Of a stretch of DNA of 64,000 nt, positions 1 to 11,905 are shown one piece after another. This DNA comes from Loxodes magnus. Lineage: Eukaryota > Ciliophora > Karyorelictea > Loxodida > Loxodidae. Made by a program: the position numbers and the translations under genes. Each line of letters begins with the position of its first letter. Within the stretch, counting starts at the first letter, position 1. A model generated the notes under the pieces. That model was given only the letters and a program-made list of their open reading frames with translations. It did no database searches and was not told the DNA's origin. The stretch covers positions 496,001 through 560,000 of the forward strand of contig CAMPDV010000015.1 in the NCBI GenBank assembly GCA_946699065.1, in the 5' to 3' direction.

Positions 1-1839
1 ATAAAAACAAGAATAAGCATAGTTTTAAAGATATAAGAAGAAATGGAAAATTTTATAAAATCTTATAAACAGAATCTGAAATGAACTTTATCTCTTAATT
101 ACAAAATTTTACTAAAAATAATCTTTCGATGTCAACTTCTCTTTTTTATCATTTTATATAATTCATAAATTGTTCTCTATGTTTAAAATCAAATGGTTTT
201 AAAATTATTGTTTTCTAAAATTTAGATGACATAGTCTAAAATAATTTCTATATATCTGAATTATTTTTCTAAAGTTCAATTGAAATCTTAAAGGAATTAA
301 GTATAGTTCTTATAGAGAAAATAAAATATAAACTCCAAATTATTAAAAACATCAGCAATATATAATACTAGATAGAAAGCTTTCTTAGTTATGGTTATTT
401 AAGTAATAAAAAATAGTCTAAAACTCATAAAAATAATTATTTTTATTACAAACTGGAAACCAAATTTTAAATTAAAAAATTAAGATATTTTGCTAAATCT
501 AAAATGCTTAATAAATATTTTAGTTATCAATCCTTAGATCTAAAACTTTATTTTTATATTGTTGCTTTTTATATCTTAGAGATAATAATTATGCAAAATG
601 GTTTAAGTTAAAAGCTTAAACTAATTTTTTTGCGAGGAGCTGCAAGAAAATATTATTTTTGGGTAAAGGAATGTAGGCAAAGTGAAATTTAACTATCGAA
701 ATAATTTTTTCTTTAAATGTAAGATGTAAAGGTTAAACTTAAAGCAATATGAATATATAACTACAATTTGTTACTCTTTTCATAGCTAATTTTAATTCTC
801 AGATCATATGATGGCTAAGTATATTTGATTACTAACCCATATTCTAATAGTTATTTAATATTTCAGAGTTTTGCTTTTAAAATGAATGATAAATTAACTA
901 AATAAGTTGCTTATAAAGATAACGTAAGCCATTTAACTAATATAACTTTAAAGTGATTATAAAATATATTTGAAGATTATTAGTTATTTATAATTCTTAA
1001 ATTAAATCATTAAAGCAAGTATTTATTTCTTTTTTAATAGGATTTCAATGTACGTCAAATCCTAAACCTTATCTAAATTCCTTTTTGTTAAATGAGTTAC
1101 ATATTAACTTGTAAATAAAGCTAAACTTTCTTTTCTTTCCTGTTTTAAGTTCTATTCAAGTTTAAATAATTTATCAGCTTCATTATTCTTCTACATATAA
1201 GCTGAAATACTCCAAAATTACAAGTTCTTCTATTTCAAATTTTCTCTTCATCACTTTTATTGTAAGTAGATTAGTATTTTAATTTTCTTTTTTAGTTTTT
1301 AACTTAATATATGAAAAGTAAAAGGATTTAATAAACTTAAGATTAATGAAGGGTAAAATTAAATTAAATAACTAAAGATGCTTATATTTGCTAGATAGCA
1401 TCTAGATTGAGGCAGCTTGGTATTCTATCAAGTAATAATTTACACAACTATATATATTGATTTAAATAAAAGAGCCTAATAAAATTCTTAAACATGATTC
1501 TTATCTTTATTATATTCAATAGTTGTTTTGCTTATTGTGCTTTCTATCTTTTACTTATTCTTATTGATATTTTTATTTTTTCTATTGTTTAACTAAGGTC
1601 TATTGTTTAACTAAGATTGCAAGTTTATATTTTACTATTGAGTATGTTTGCTCAAAAATAGAGTGAATTTTTCATACTTGCGATAAATAAAATTATCAAT
1701 AATTTTTTCTTGTCGAAATGTTCAATGTAATTTATCTTATTTTAAGGTTGACTAGTAAGAGAATGATTAAGATATGATTTTTATTTTAAAAATATATTAA
1801 AATAGTAATTTAATTAAATTAATAGAAATCCTGCTTATT
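1..1839. other. AT-rich stretch, coding status unresolved
   Basis: A minus-strand reading from an ATG at 1251 to the left edge stays in one frame under TAR=Gln, TGA=Trp and gives a leucine- and lysine-rich product. In this code every frame is open, so this is weak support, and I found no domain or paralog to confirm it. A short direct duplication of tctattgtttaactaag lies at about 1580-1617. Confidence 0.2.
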
Positions 1840-3138
1840 TCATTGAAGTAAACTGAAGAAATCAAATGTCAACTATAATCCTTTTGAATTTAAATTTTAT
1901 AGAATTTATGCCTTTCTTGGGATCGTTTTTTAACAAAGCGGACAATTTATTTATATCTAGTTGAGAAAACTTTCATCAGATATTTAATCCTATTAGTAAT
2001 CTTTTAAATTTTATTAATGAATTTGTTAAATCTAGAATGAGATGGCCATTCTAAAGCAAATTTTGCATAGTTCGTGATTACAAACTAATCTACATAATTG
2101 TTAAGAGCTTTAGCAGAAGCTACATAGATATTAATTCTAAGAGATGTCCAAAGAAAATTATAATAAAGCTATCTTTAGGCAATCTTTTAGAGGTATTTAA
2201 AGTTTTAATTATTCATAAATTCTTAACCATATTTTGTTAGAGGAAGTTTAATAATTCTAAATATTCTATAACTAAGCTTCTATTTATTTTTACAATGCTT
2301 TTATAGTTATGCTTTTTTCTTCGACTTTCATCTTTTTATCATTTAGCATTTTTTCAAGTCTTACACTTATATCTTTTTTATTTTATAACTCTTGATTCAT
2401 CTTTTGTCTTAGTAGCTCTTTTTAATAATTTAATAAATCTATTTTCATTTTTCATTTTTAATTAATTTCATTTTTATTTTCCTAAGTTGTTTAATAATCA
2501 TTTTCTTCTACTTTCCAATTTTCTATCTTACTTTTATTGAAATAGTTAAGTTCTTTTCATTAGAAAACAATCGGAACGAAATTCATTTAATTTTCCTATT
2601 TTAAAGAGGTGAACAGAATTACCAAGTTTTAACTTTAAGGTAGACACTACGCAATTTCTAAGTGCTAATCAATTTATCTGTAAATTTAACTTATAATGAG
2701 TAAATCTTCTATCTTTCCTAAAGTTTAAGGAACTGTTTTTTAATCCTCTTACTTAATCTAGTTTTCTATTTATTTAAGCTTCTAAATACTAAGCTAAACT
2801 TATATATGTTTCATATTATTATTTACTTAAATCTAACTTTTTGAAAGTTTATCTAGAGTTTATAGGTTTTTCTGATACAAACTTAATAAAGCTTAAATGT
2901 TTTCTTTACTCTTTACAAATTCCTATTTTGAAACTACTAAGTTATCCTTGAACCAAATAAAGCTTTCTTCCAGTGTCTTTATCTTATGCTTAGTATGTAA
3001 TCCAGTATCTTTACAAACACTACAAATTAAGAAGTTAGAACTTTGTTCTTAGTTCTTGACTAAAAAGCAAGAGATGCAAAAGAGAGAAAATTACAAAGAG
3101 TGAGCAGAGCAAGAGTTCTAGATATAGGACTTATCCAT
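1840..3138 (-). CDS. B-box / coiled-coil / C-terminal RING protein, copy 1
   Basis: Predicted 432-residue cytoplasmic protein, probably a ubiquitin ligase. Order of parts: a B-box-type zinc site at residues 10-51 (C10, H13, C21, C24, C39, C42, H48, H51), a long Q/K/L-rich coiled coil at about 55-330, and a C3HC4-type RING near the C-terminus (SFC then CNHELCKIC, then CPLC). The start is the ATG directly before the zinc site; TGA at 1840-1842 ends it. Two in-frame TGA codons lie inside the coiled coil and are taken as Trp; both are kept in copy 2. TRIM proteins carry RING, B-box and coiled coil in that order; here the RING comes last. The middle of the gene is nearly identical to 10222-11517, but the RING end is not. 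Zinc residues are seen; the ligase role is inferred from the family. Confidence 0.72.
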
Positions 3139-3500
3139 TTTATTATATAATAATTATATAATTTTGGTAAAGTTTTAAATTATTAAATGAGAAGAATATT
3201 CAACTATCATTTACTTTTAACTATTAACAATAATTAAAATAAGTTAGTTATATAGTTATGTTCATTCTATTTTATTAGGTTACCATAAGAGAATATATAA
3301 TAAATTATATCTCAGCTACTTATGCTTTTATTATCTCCTTCTTTTGCTAATTTTTAAAATTTATTGTTAATCTATATTTACTAAACTCATAATCTAGCGT
3401 AATTTAGATTTATATTTAAATTTTTTTAAAATCCTAATTTAATTAATTGATTTTAATATATCTAAATTAAATTAATTAGTTTTGATAAAAAAATAATAGC
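2065..3500. repeat. Long direct repeat, copy 1 (partner 10442-11905)
   Basis: Near-identical to the second copy over about 2227-3345, including the 5' part of the B-box gene and its upstream region. Both sides then decay. The 3' coding end (1840-2060) differs strongly between copies, so the conserved block does not match the gene boundary. Confidence 0.85.
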
Positions 3501-5867
3501 TTTAGCAAGAATAGCTAAGATAGTCTAATTAGGTCATTTTATGCTTATAAATTTTTATGATATAAACTTAAATTTCTAGCCAATTTTATATTCTATTTTT
3601 ACTTAAGGCATCTTTATACTAATTATGATTAAGATTAAAGGACTTAATTATTTTTTTATATTCTTAAAACTTTTATTGCCAATTAAAATTTCAAAAATAT
3701 AGAAGCATCTTAAGTTAATCTCAGAAATATTAAAGTAGCTGTGATTTTATTTTATCATCTACTTAGCCAGATCTCAACTCTGATATATTTATTCATATCT
3801 AACCTTTTTATTATTTTATTTCCTAAAAAATGGTTAAGCATCTATTTTATTAATTTAAGTTTGCAAATAAGTGAGAGACTTAAATTGAACTAACCTTTAT
3901 GATTATAAGCTTTCTTTTGGTTTCTGTTTTATAGATTATCTCCTTTTAAATCTTAATGACTTCAATTCTAAACTTGTCATTTAATTTAAATTAATATTGC
4001 AGTGCTTTAAATATTTAGCATTGCTTAGTTATTTTAATACCAAGACATCTAGCAATCTCATTTTAGATTCTATTTTATTTATTTTTCCTTCTAAGTTGGA
4101 ACTTTAAATATATAAAGATTCATCTAATTAAATCTATTAACTAAAGCTTGCTTAAATTGTTCTCCGAAGATAAAGATAAGCTATATTAATTAAGTTTTAT
4201 AATGTTGATTTTTATCTACTATATAAGTGTAAGATTAAGCAATAAAAGAAAAACATTAAAAGGAAATATTTTAGTAATTTAAGCTTTAGAGCCTTATTAA
4301 TAACAATTAATGCTTATAACTTTCATCTTGCTGCAATAAAAGAAATAAGATAAGCAATCAAATTTAGAATTTTAATTTTTTAAGCTCTTAGCTAGTTAAA
4401 ATAAGCGAATTAGAGTAAAAGAAAGGAAAATCTAACACAGATAAATAATAGGCTAAATCAAGAATAACTTATAAGATATAAGCACAATAAGAGATGCTAA
4501 TAATTATAAGTAAGTATGAAAAGCAAGTCTCACTATTTAATAATTGACGTACTAAGAATAAAAGTTTTAATTAAAAAGAGAAATAATCTTGACTTATAAT
4601 AAATAGTTATTAAGATGTAAAATTAAGTTTAGTTTAATATATGCTTGAGTTTGAATAATTACTACAGTCTTAAATTTTTATTAATGCTGTCAGTTCTATT
4701 CATTATAAAGTTAGCTTTTTGTTTTGAAATTTGAAACTAAAATAAGACTCTAATTGAATTTGATCAGCATATTCAAATATAAGAAAAGCTGTGAATAAAT
4801 GAAGTTAATCATCAAAGCATAATGAGAAAGAGATAAAGTGAAATTAAAAATTTTATAATTTTAATGAATATCTTCTTAAGAATTAAGCTACCTTTTTAAG
4901 GTATGCTCATTTAATATTTAATGTTGTTTGGTATAAAAATAAAAAATTATTTAGACAGTTAATTTACACAAGAAAAAGGAAATTAAGCTGAGATAAGTCA
5001 GGAATTTTTATATTTATAAAATTTAATTTAGAGAGCAGTCAACTAAAAAGATTTACTTTGTCATGGTTTTTAAATCTTTAGAAGATGTAAGTTGGAATTC
5101 AATCAATTAGCAATCTTCTTAATCAAACATATTTTATTGCTATTTTATGGAAATTTTATAGGCACATCATAAGCTTAAATTAGGCTGCATTTAAAACACT
5201 TAGATATTTGTAAAATTTAGAAAGAGTAAATTTAGCTTCTAAAAGCCAATTAGCAGATTATGGGATTTATCAATTAAAGTTTATCACATGATTTAGTTGC
5301 TTTAGTTTAATTTACTTCAATGATAATCAATTTAAGGTTATTTAATTAATAAAAATCTTGATAATAGCAAACATCAAGAAGACAATAAATAATTTCTACA
5401 ACCAAAATAATAATTAAATATAAGCACTAAAAAGAAATAATTCATTAATAAGTGACATAGTTTATTATCTCTCTAACTTTAAAAACTTATAAGATAAAAT
5501 TCATAAAGATTTATTTAGAATTAGATGAGCAATATTAAGAAAGATTTAATATAGTTCATTTAGAATTAAATTGAGACTCCCACTTATTATTTAAAAGCAA
5601 TATTAACTAATAGAATAATTTTAGAGAAAACAGCATAATTAGTTTATATTTTATTTCAATTAACATAAGCATACATAATAAAATATCTTAATTATATAGC
5701 TTAGACATTTAACAGACTTAAAATATCAAATAGATTAAAAAAATGACAAAAATAAAGTTAGGTATTTTTAACTTTTTTCTATCAATTCCTATCGACTTCA
5801 TTTCTAGAAGTTAAATATAAAATTTAAATTTTTATTTTATTATAATATTAGACATTTTATTATTAAG
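3501..5867. other. AT-rich stretch, probably coding, strand unresolved
   Basis: Parts resemble 11905-12560 at low identity, for example around 3960-4090 against 12340-12480, so something is conserved beyond the recent repeat. Both strands can be read as leucine-rich proteins under the full sense code, and paralog comparison did not settle strand or frame. An N-terminal candidate on the minus strand starts at an ATG at 5801. Confidence 0.25.
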
Positions 5868-6212
5868 TTGTTCGAAGGTACAACAAGGTCATCTTCATCA
5901 GAGGTTGGGGAAGTTAAGTACCCATAATCGACTTTATGTCTTCCTCTTCTTTGGTGATGCAATGAGACACAATCCTGCCATGTCCTTGGACCTCCAACAA
6001 GTAGAAAAGATTACGAGTATTCTTAAATTATATCAGTATTGAACATTTTTATTAGTACTGAATAATTATACCAGTATTGAACAAGGTCTACCAGTATCTG
6101 ATAATTTTATCAGTAACAAACATTCTTGTCAGTATGAAACATTTTTTTTAAAGAGCTGCGCACCAACGAGAGTGCTACGCGCTCTATAATCAAATTTATT
6201 TATTTATTTAAA
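5868..6212 (+). mobile_element. SINE, family A, copy 1
   Basis: A 345-base element related to 28752-29100 along its whole length. It carries several cagtattgaaca-like direct repeats in its second half. Its 3' end is the GAGC...GCTC stem-loop followed by tataatcaaa and a (TTTA)n tail. No Pol III box could be called with confidence. It is non-autonomous and presumably mobilised by a LINE that recognises the shared 3' end. Confidence 0.7.
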
Positions 6213-7680
6213 TCTTGTCCAGATCCTTGAGTATTTTTTTTGTCAATATTATTTTTACTATAAACTTCTACTATGTCTTTAGATTAAAGTATTTATTTTT
6301 TCTCATTATACTTCTCCAGTATTATATTTTGAATTTTTGAATTTTTTTCGGTTGATTTTTATTTTCTATTATATTGATAGCAACATATTTTATTTTTTAT
6401 AGATTTTCGTTAAAAAACATTAAAATATTATTTCTTTCTCTTCTTCTATTTTAAATTAGTACACCTTCTATTTACATTCAGATTTATAACTCTATTTTTA
6501 ATCTAGTAAGCCATTCTTTTTATTTTTTAATTTTCTATTTTATTTATAAATTTTGCTATTTAATTTTATAAGATTGGGCGCTAGAATGACTAATAAACTT
6601 TTTAAAGCTCCAGAAAGCTTTATAGCTAATTTTATGATATGAATCTTGAGTCAATTCTTATTATCTGCTAAGTGTTCTATAACTCTTTCAATTTCCTTGT
6701 TTATACTTTCTATCTCTTTTGCAAATTTATTACTACTTTAATTAGCCACTCAATATGCATTTATTCGGATGTTAAAATTTAGATTAATATATAATGCAAA
6801 TTTGTCTTAACCTAATTACTAAGTTTTTCTTTCAGATGTAGAATATGCCTGTGCAAGAGCAATATTAATGCTTCGTTGATTATTCCATTTATTCTTGTTT
6901 CTTAAGAGCATGGATATCATTTTCTATCCTGCTATTAATTTTAATATCCAAAATATCTAATATTTTTGAAGAAATTTGGGTCAAATATTAAGAATTGCTC
7001 AAAATATAAACTTCTAAAGAAGCAAATTTATCACAACATGCTAAAAAATGTTGAGTAAATTGAAAATGATTAAATATGCTTCTTGAATATATTTATATCA
7101 ATAAGCAAATATCTTATATAAGAATCTTTATTTATCGGCAAGCTGGAAACATTTTCCAAAAATTATATACAGGAAATATTATTAGTATCTATAGCAAAAA
7201 TATTATTAATTTGTTACTATTTTGAATGTAAACATCATGCAAAAATCATTAAGGAACTTTAGATATTTAGTTTTTAAAAAGTATAATCTAAGTCTGCCAA
7301 GCTTTATAAAAATATAATATTCCCATCTATGAAAGAATTATATTGAAATATTTAATAAAAGAAATAGATTTAAAGAATCGAAGTTTTAAAATTAAAATAA
7401 GATTAAGAAAATCAAATAAAGGTTATGTTAAGCTTCGTGTAAAAGAAAAAACAAGATGATTGATAGATTCTTACAAAAATTTTCTAATTGGCATTTTAAG
7501 TATATCTATAACAAAGTCTATTAGTACTAAAAATTCGTTCCATTTCCTAAATATTGCACTACTTCATTTTTATTTTTAAATTTATTATTAAATATTTTTA
7601 TTTATTAAACTAAAATTGCTTGCTCTTTTCTGATGAAGCTTTTGCTTAGCCATAACTCATAAAATACGATCTTGAAGTAC
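6213..7680. other. AT-rich stretch, possible minus-strand gene
   Basis: A minus-strand reading over about 6590-7000 gives a charged helical segment rich in E, K and N that looks more gene-like than the other frames, but no domain is recognisable and no second copy is present in the window. Confidence 0.2.
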
Positions 7681-7684
7681 TAAC

Positions 7685-7800
7685 GATTATTAGGGACATG
7701 TGAGGGGATAGACAGCTTTGGATATCTGCAGTCAGGGAGCTCCATCGCTATGGACTGCCTGTCTTCAAGCCCCTACCGATGGTAAACCGGATTGATCAAT
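7685..7800. other. GC-rich structured island
   Basis: A 116-base island near 50 percent G+C in a region of about 20 percent. It contains GCAGTC and GACTGC as potential stem arms around a GGAGCTCC palindrome, and a second GC-rich patch ending taaaccgg. It may be part of a SINE or a structured RNA gene. I do not recognise it. Confidence 0.35.
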
Positions 7801-7939
7801 TTAAATTTGAATTAGGATGCTGCATTCATATTAGTGTCTGTATTTAGGTGTAGACGAAGCACAACTTCTGAAATTGTCAAATTTAAATTATTTTCTTTTA
7901 TTGTTTCTTAAGAATTTTTATTTATAATAATAATAATTA

Positions 7940-8700
7940 ATAAAAATGGAAATGTCATTATTAGATTAATCACTATTAAGTTTCATTGTACTTGCTCTTA
8001 TTGGATTATTGTTATTTCCTGCGAAGTTACTCATAGATTTCTTCTCATATTTTACTACTGCTCAATCTTCTTCTTATTTTTCTCTTAAGATATGATTTTA
8101 AGTTCCTTTTTAATAATTTCCTCATTTTAGAATTGTTTGATTTCTTTTATTACATAATGTAGTTCTAATCCTTAGTAGAATTTGTTTCTATAAATTTTTT
8201 CTTATTGTGTATAGCTATTATAGTCTACTTAAATTTTTTATTTTTTTTATCTTTTTTATTATTTCGCCTACATTGTCTGACTAATCGTATTTTTTCTTTT
8301 AAAAGCAGCATCTTGATATCTTTCTATATTTCCCGACGTTATTCTTTTCATCTCAATATTCATAGGCTCTCCATTGAAATACATTAATTGCATATATGAT
8401 GAAATTTTATTAAGTTTATTTTCTACAAATGCTGTTTGCGTAATCATTTTCGAAAATTCAGGTTTACTGCTAATTTCCTTTTTAATTAGTTAATGCTTTT
8501 CTAGACCTTCACAGCACTTGTTAGTAAATTCTTAATTTTTAGTTTATTTCTTTGACTTGCTTTATTGCTCCTAATTTTTTATTTATAACTTTTGTAATTC
8601 CTTTTACTAATTAATATTAAGACTATAATTTTTTATTTATTCCAAGTAGAAGCCAATTTTTTAATATATCTTTAACGTTATTTTTTATTTAACTTTTACC
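7940..8700 (-). mobile_element. Gag-like single-ORF element, type b, degraded
   Basis: The 3' end lies on the left, with an ATT-rich tail at about 7920-7945. A knuckle-like remnant (RCCF...) lies near 8310 on the minus strand at the place where relatives (47480-48235, 52530-53265, 54930-55650) carry CW[FY]C. Degraded relative to those copies. Confidence 0.45.
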
Positions 8701-8804
8701 TTAATTAAATGAAATTTAATTAGGTTTAAATAATTTTAACTTCTGAAAACAAATTAAAAATAGGTATAATAATAATAATATTTAAATTTAAATTTTTCAT
8801 TATG

Positions 8805-9690
8805 AAGTATTTAAACCCCTTCCGGGAAACAATAGTTCATGCTTCCTGCTATTAAATAAAAATATTGAAATCTCCAATTTTAGCGAGATTGATAACTCGG
8901 GTTTTTTCAGGTTTTCCTTCCTCTCCTTTCCTATTTTTGTCTTGACGCATCTTTCATAATTTTATAAATTCTCCGCTCGGACTGTAATAAATTCGTTTAA
9001 TCTAGCTTCTTCTTGTTCCTTTCTTCGTTTTTTTCGAATCCAATAATTCAGTTTTTTCTGATAGAATTTCAAGAATTTTTGATATAAATGTCACGAACTT
9101 CAACAGAAGCATTTTTTCTAATCTTTTCTATCTCTAATTACTTTTAAGATTTTCTGAAAATTTGTTCTTCAATCATCATTGGATCCCTTTTAGCTCTCTT
9201 ATCTCCATTTGATGTGAATTTTGCTAGCTTTATTCTATTTCCAATTTCTGTCTGTTTATATTTATAGTTTTAAGATTGGTTATTTTGATCTTATGAAATG
9301 CTTCAGAAGACATTTAAATCTCTTTCCTGGGAAATAATTCTTGAATAAAACTCTTCTTTTTTGTATAAAAACCCTTCTAATTTTTGTTGTCCTTCTTTAG
9401 TTTTTTCACCTCTTCCTAAAGGTTAAGCATCACTTTTTCACAGCTAATTATTTTTTCGGTGGTGAATTACGCGACTTCTTGGTGCATTATGTTTTTAACC
9501 TATTTCCTAGGTTTCTCCTCTGATGTTAGAGTCGTGGCTTGATAAGGGGCTTTCCTGCAATTTTTTTTCTGGTTTATGGGAAGTTAATGTTAAGTTTATT
9601 AAGAAGATTATTTTTTAAAAGAAAACGTGAATGTAAGAAATGACACTCCATGCTTCTACTCTTACTCTTAGGAAGATGCATATAAGTCCT
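8805..9690 (-). mobile_element. Gag-like single-ORF element, type a
   Basis: The minus strand reads: coiled coil (about 9500-9250), a DPMMIEEQ segment near 9185 shared with the elements at 39100-39995 and 18540-19385 (DPMVIEE), then a knuckle (KKCFC) near 9110, then a basic C-terminal tail. The 3' end (8805-8870) has the agcaggaagcatgaac block also seen at 41640-41700. No reverse transcriptase is attached. Nucleic-acid-binding ORF1/Gag role is inferred from the CCHC and coiled coil. Confidence 0.55.
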
Positions 9691-10221
9691 TTCTGAATCT
9701 GTTCACCATTTTATTTAATATTAACAAACAGGCATTATTTATTTATATTTTCTGTCTGAATTTTTATTTTACTTTTTATGATTTAAATTAGTATTTTTAT
9801 TCAATTTATCCATTTTATGTATATAAAGAGCTTATTTAAACCTTTGAGAAATAATAAAGTCTTTAAATTTGCCTTCACTATTTTTTCTAAGTATGAAGCT
9901 GCTAAATTAATTTTTCCACTTTTATACTATATTAGAATTTAAAATTTTACGATTTTCCAATTTAGATGGTAATAGTAAGTGCTACACTTTATTTATAAAT
10001 TTTTAACTGGAAAATAGTAGAGTATTTAATACTTACATCAATCTATATAAATCTAAAATATAAATTTTTGACTTTGGTATTTAACTTGCTTAGCATAGCT
10101 TAATTTAATTTTAGCTTTGGTCAATAAATAACCAACTATAATTTGATAGTATTTCTAAAATAATTAAACTAATAAATATACAAAATTAGCTGAAATTTAA
10201 ATTATAAATATATGTCTAAGT
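9691..10221. other. AT-rich stretch without recognised feature
   Basis: Nothing recognisable on either strand. It separates the 5' side of the gag-like element from the 3' end of B-box gene copy 2. Confidence 0.3.
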
Positions 10222-11517
10222 TCATTTAAGATCTCCCATTATATAATTCCCATGTTCTCTTCTAATATCATTATATGGAACAAAATTTATTATACTTTTT
10301 ATAATTTTTTTGCAATAAGGACAGGCTAAAAATAGTTTCTAGAGCAAGCTTTGATCGGATAGCTTATCTGATTAATAATTTTTAATATATAATTAATTGA
10401 ACTTTTTAAACTATGCATAAAAGGTTGATTTAAAACACTATTTGCATATTTCGTGATTACATTCTAATCTAAATAATTGTTAAGAGCTTTAGCAGAAGCT
10501 ACATAGATATTAATTCTAAGAGATGTCCAAAGAAAATTACATCTAAACCATCTTTATTTAATTTTATAGGGGAATTTCAATTCCAAATGACTTTGGAATT
10601 TTATACCATATTTTGCTAGAGGAAGTTTAATAATTCTAAATATTCTATAACTAAGCTTCTATTTATTTTTACAATGCTTTTATAGTTATGCTTTTTTCTT
10701 CGACTTTCATCTTTTTATCATTTAGCATATTTTCAAGTCTTACACTTATATCTTTTTTATTTTATAACTCTTGATTCATCTTTTGTCTTAGTAGCTCTTT
10801 TTAATAATTTAATAAATCTATTTTCATTTTTCATTTTTAATTAATTTCATTTTTATTTTCCTAAGTTGTTTAATAATCATTTTCTTCTACTTTCCAATTT
10901 TCTATCTTACTTTTATTGAAATAGTTAAGTTCTTTTCATTAGAAAACAATCGGAACGAAATTCATTTAATTTTTCTATTTTAAAGAGGTGAACAGAATTA
11001 CCAAGTTTTAACTTTAAGGTAGACACTACGCAATTTCTAAGTGTTAATCAATTTATCTGTAAATTTAACTTATAATGAGTAAATCTTCTATCTTTCCTAA
11101 AGTTTAAGGAACTGTTTTTTAATCCTCTTACTTAATCTAGTTTTCTATTTATTTAAGCTTCTAAATACTAAGCTAAACTTATATATGTTTCATATTATTA
11201 TTTACTTAAATCTAACTTTTTGAAAGTTTATCTAGAGTTTATAGGTTTTTCTGATACAAACTTAATAAAGCTTAAATGTTTTCTTTACTCTTTACAAATT
11301 CCTATTTTGAAACTACTAAGTTATCCTTGAACCAAATAAAGCTTTCTTCCAGTATCTTTATCTTATGCTTAGTATGCAATCCAGTATCTTTACAAACACT
11401 ACAACATAAGAAGTTAGAACTTTGTTCTTAGTTCTTGACTAAAAAGCAAGAGATGCAAAAGAGAGAAAATTACAAAGAGTGAGCAGAGCAAGAGTTCTAG
11501 ATATAGGACTTATCCAT
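10222..11517 (-). CDS. B-box / coiled-coil / C-terminal RING protein, copy 2
   Basis: Predicted 431 residues, same architecture as 1840-3138: B-box zinc site directly after the ATG, Q/K-rich coiled coil, then a C-terminal RING (SFC, then CNHEICKQC, then CPYC). TGA at 10222-10224 ends it; the same two internal TGA codons are present. The N-terminal 270-odd residues are almost identical to copy 1. A roughly 22-residue linker before the RING is unrelated, the first RING half is alike again, and the last 60 residues diverge while keeping the zinc ligands. This mosaic points to gene conversion or cassette exchange rather than simple duplication. Role as ubiquitin ligase is inferred. Confidence 0.72.
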
Positions 11518-11905
11518 TTTATTATATAATAATTATATAATTTTGGTAAAGTTTTAAATTATTAAATGAGAAGAATATTCAACTATCATTTACTTTTAAC
11601 TATTAACAATAATTAAAATAAATTAGTTATATAGTTATATTCATTCTATTTTATTAGGTTACCATAAGAGAATATATAATAAATTATATCTCAGCTACTT
11701 ATGCTTTTATTATCTCCTTCTTTTGCTAATTTTTAAATGTAACCTATGCAAATTTTATAATTTATTAAACTACTTTTCTAAGATTATAGAATATTTCTAA
11801 AATCTTAGATAAAGTTTAAACTAAGGTTAATTGTTTTTAATATATCTAAATTAAATTAATTAGTTTTGATAAAAAAATAATAGCTTTAGCAATAATAGCT
11901 AAGTC
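10442..11905. repeat. Long direct repeat, copy 2 (partner 2065-3500)
   Basis: Same orientation as copy 1, offset about 8.38 kb. Includes the shared upstream flank and a shared segment at about 11840-11905 after a short unrelated stretch. Confidence 0.85.

Noticed and set aside
3400-3560. Apparent TGA/TGG match near 3535 against 11920 as code evidence
   Set aside because: Proper base alignment of the two copies pairs TAG with TGG there, so it says nothing about TGA.
3501-5867. Leucine-rich-repeat protein genes next to the RING genes
   Set aside because: Readings on both strands and several frames look leucine-rich; paralog comparison did not pick one, and no strict LRR consensus recurs.
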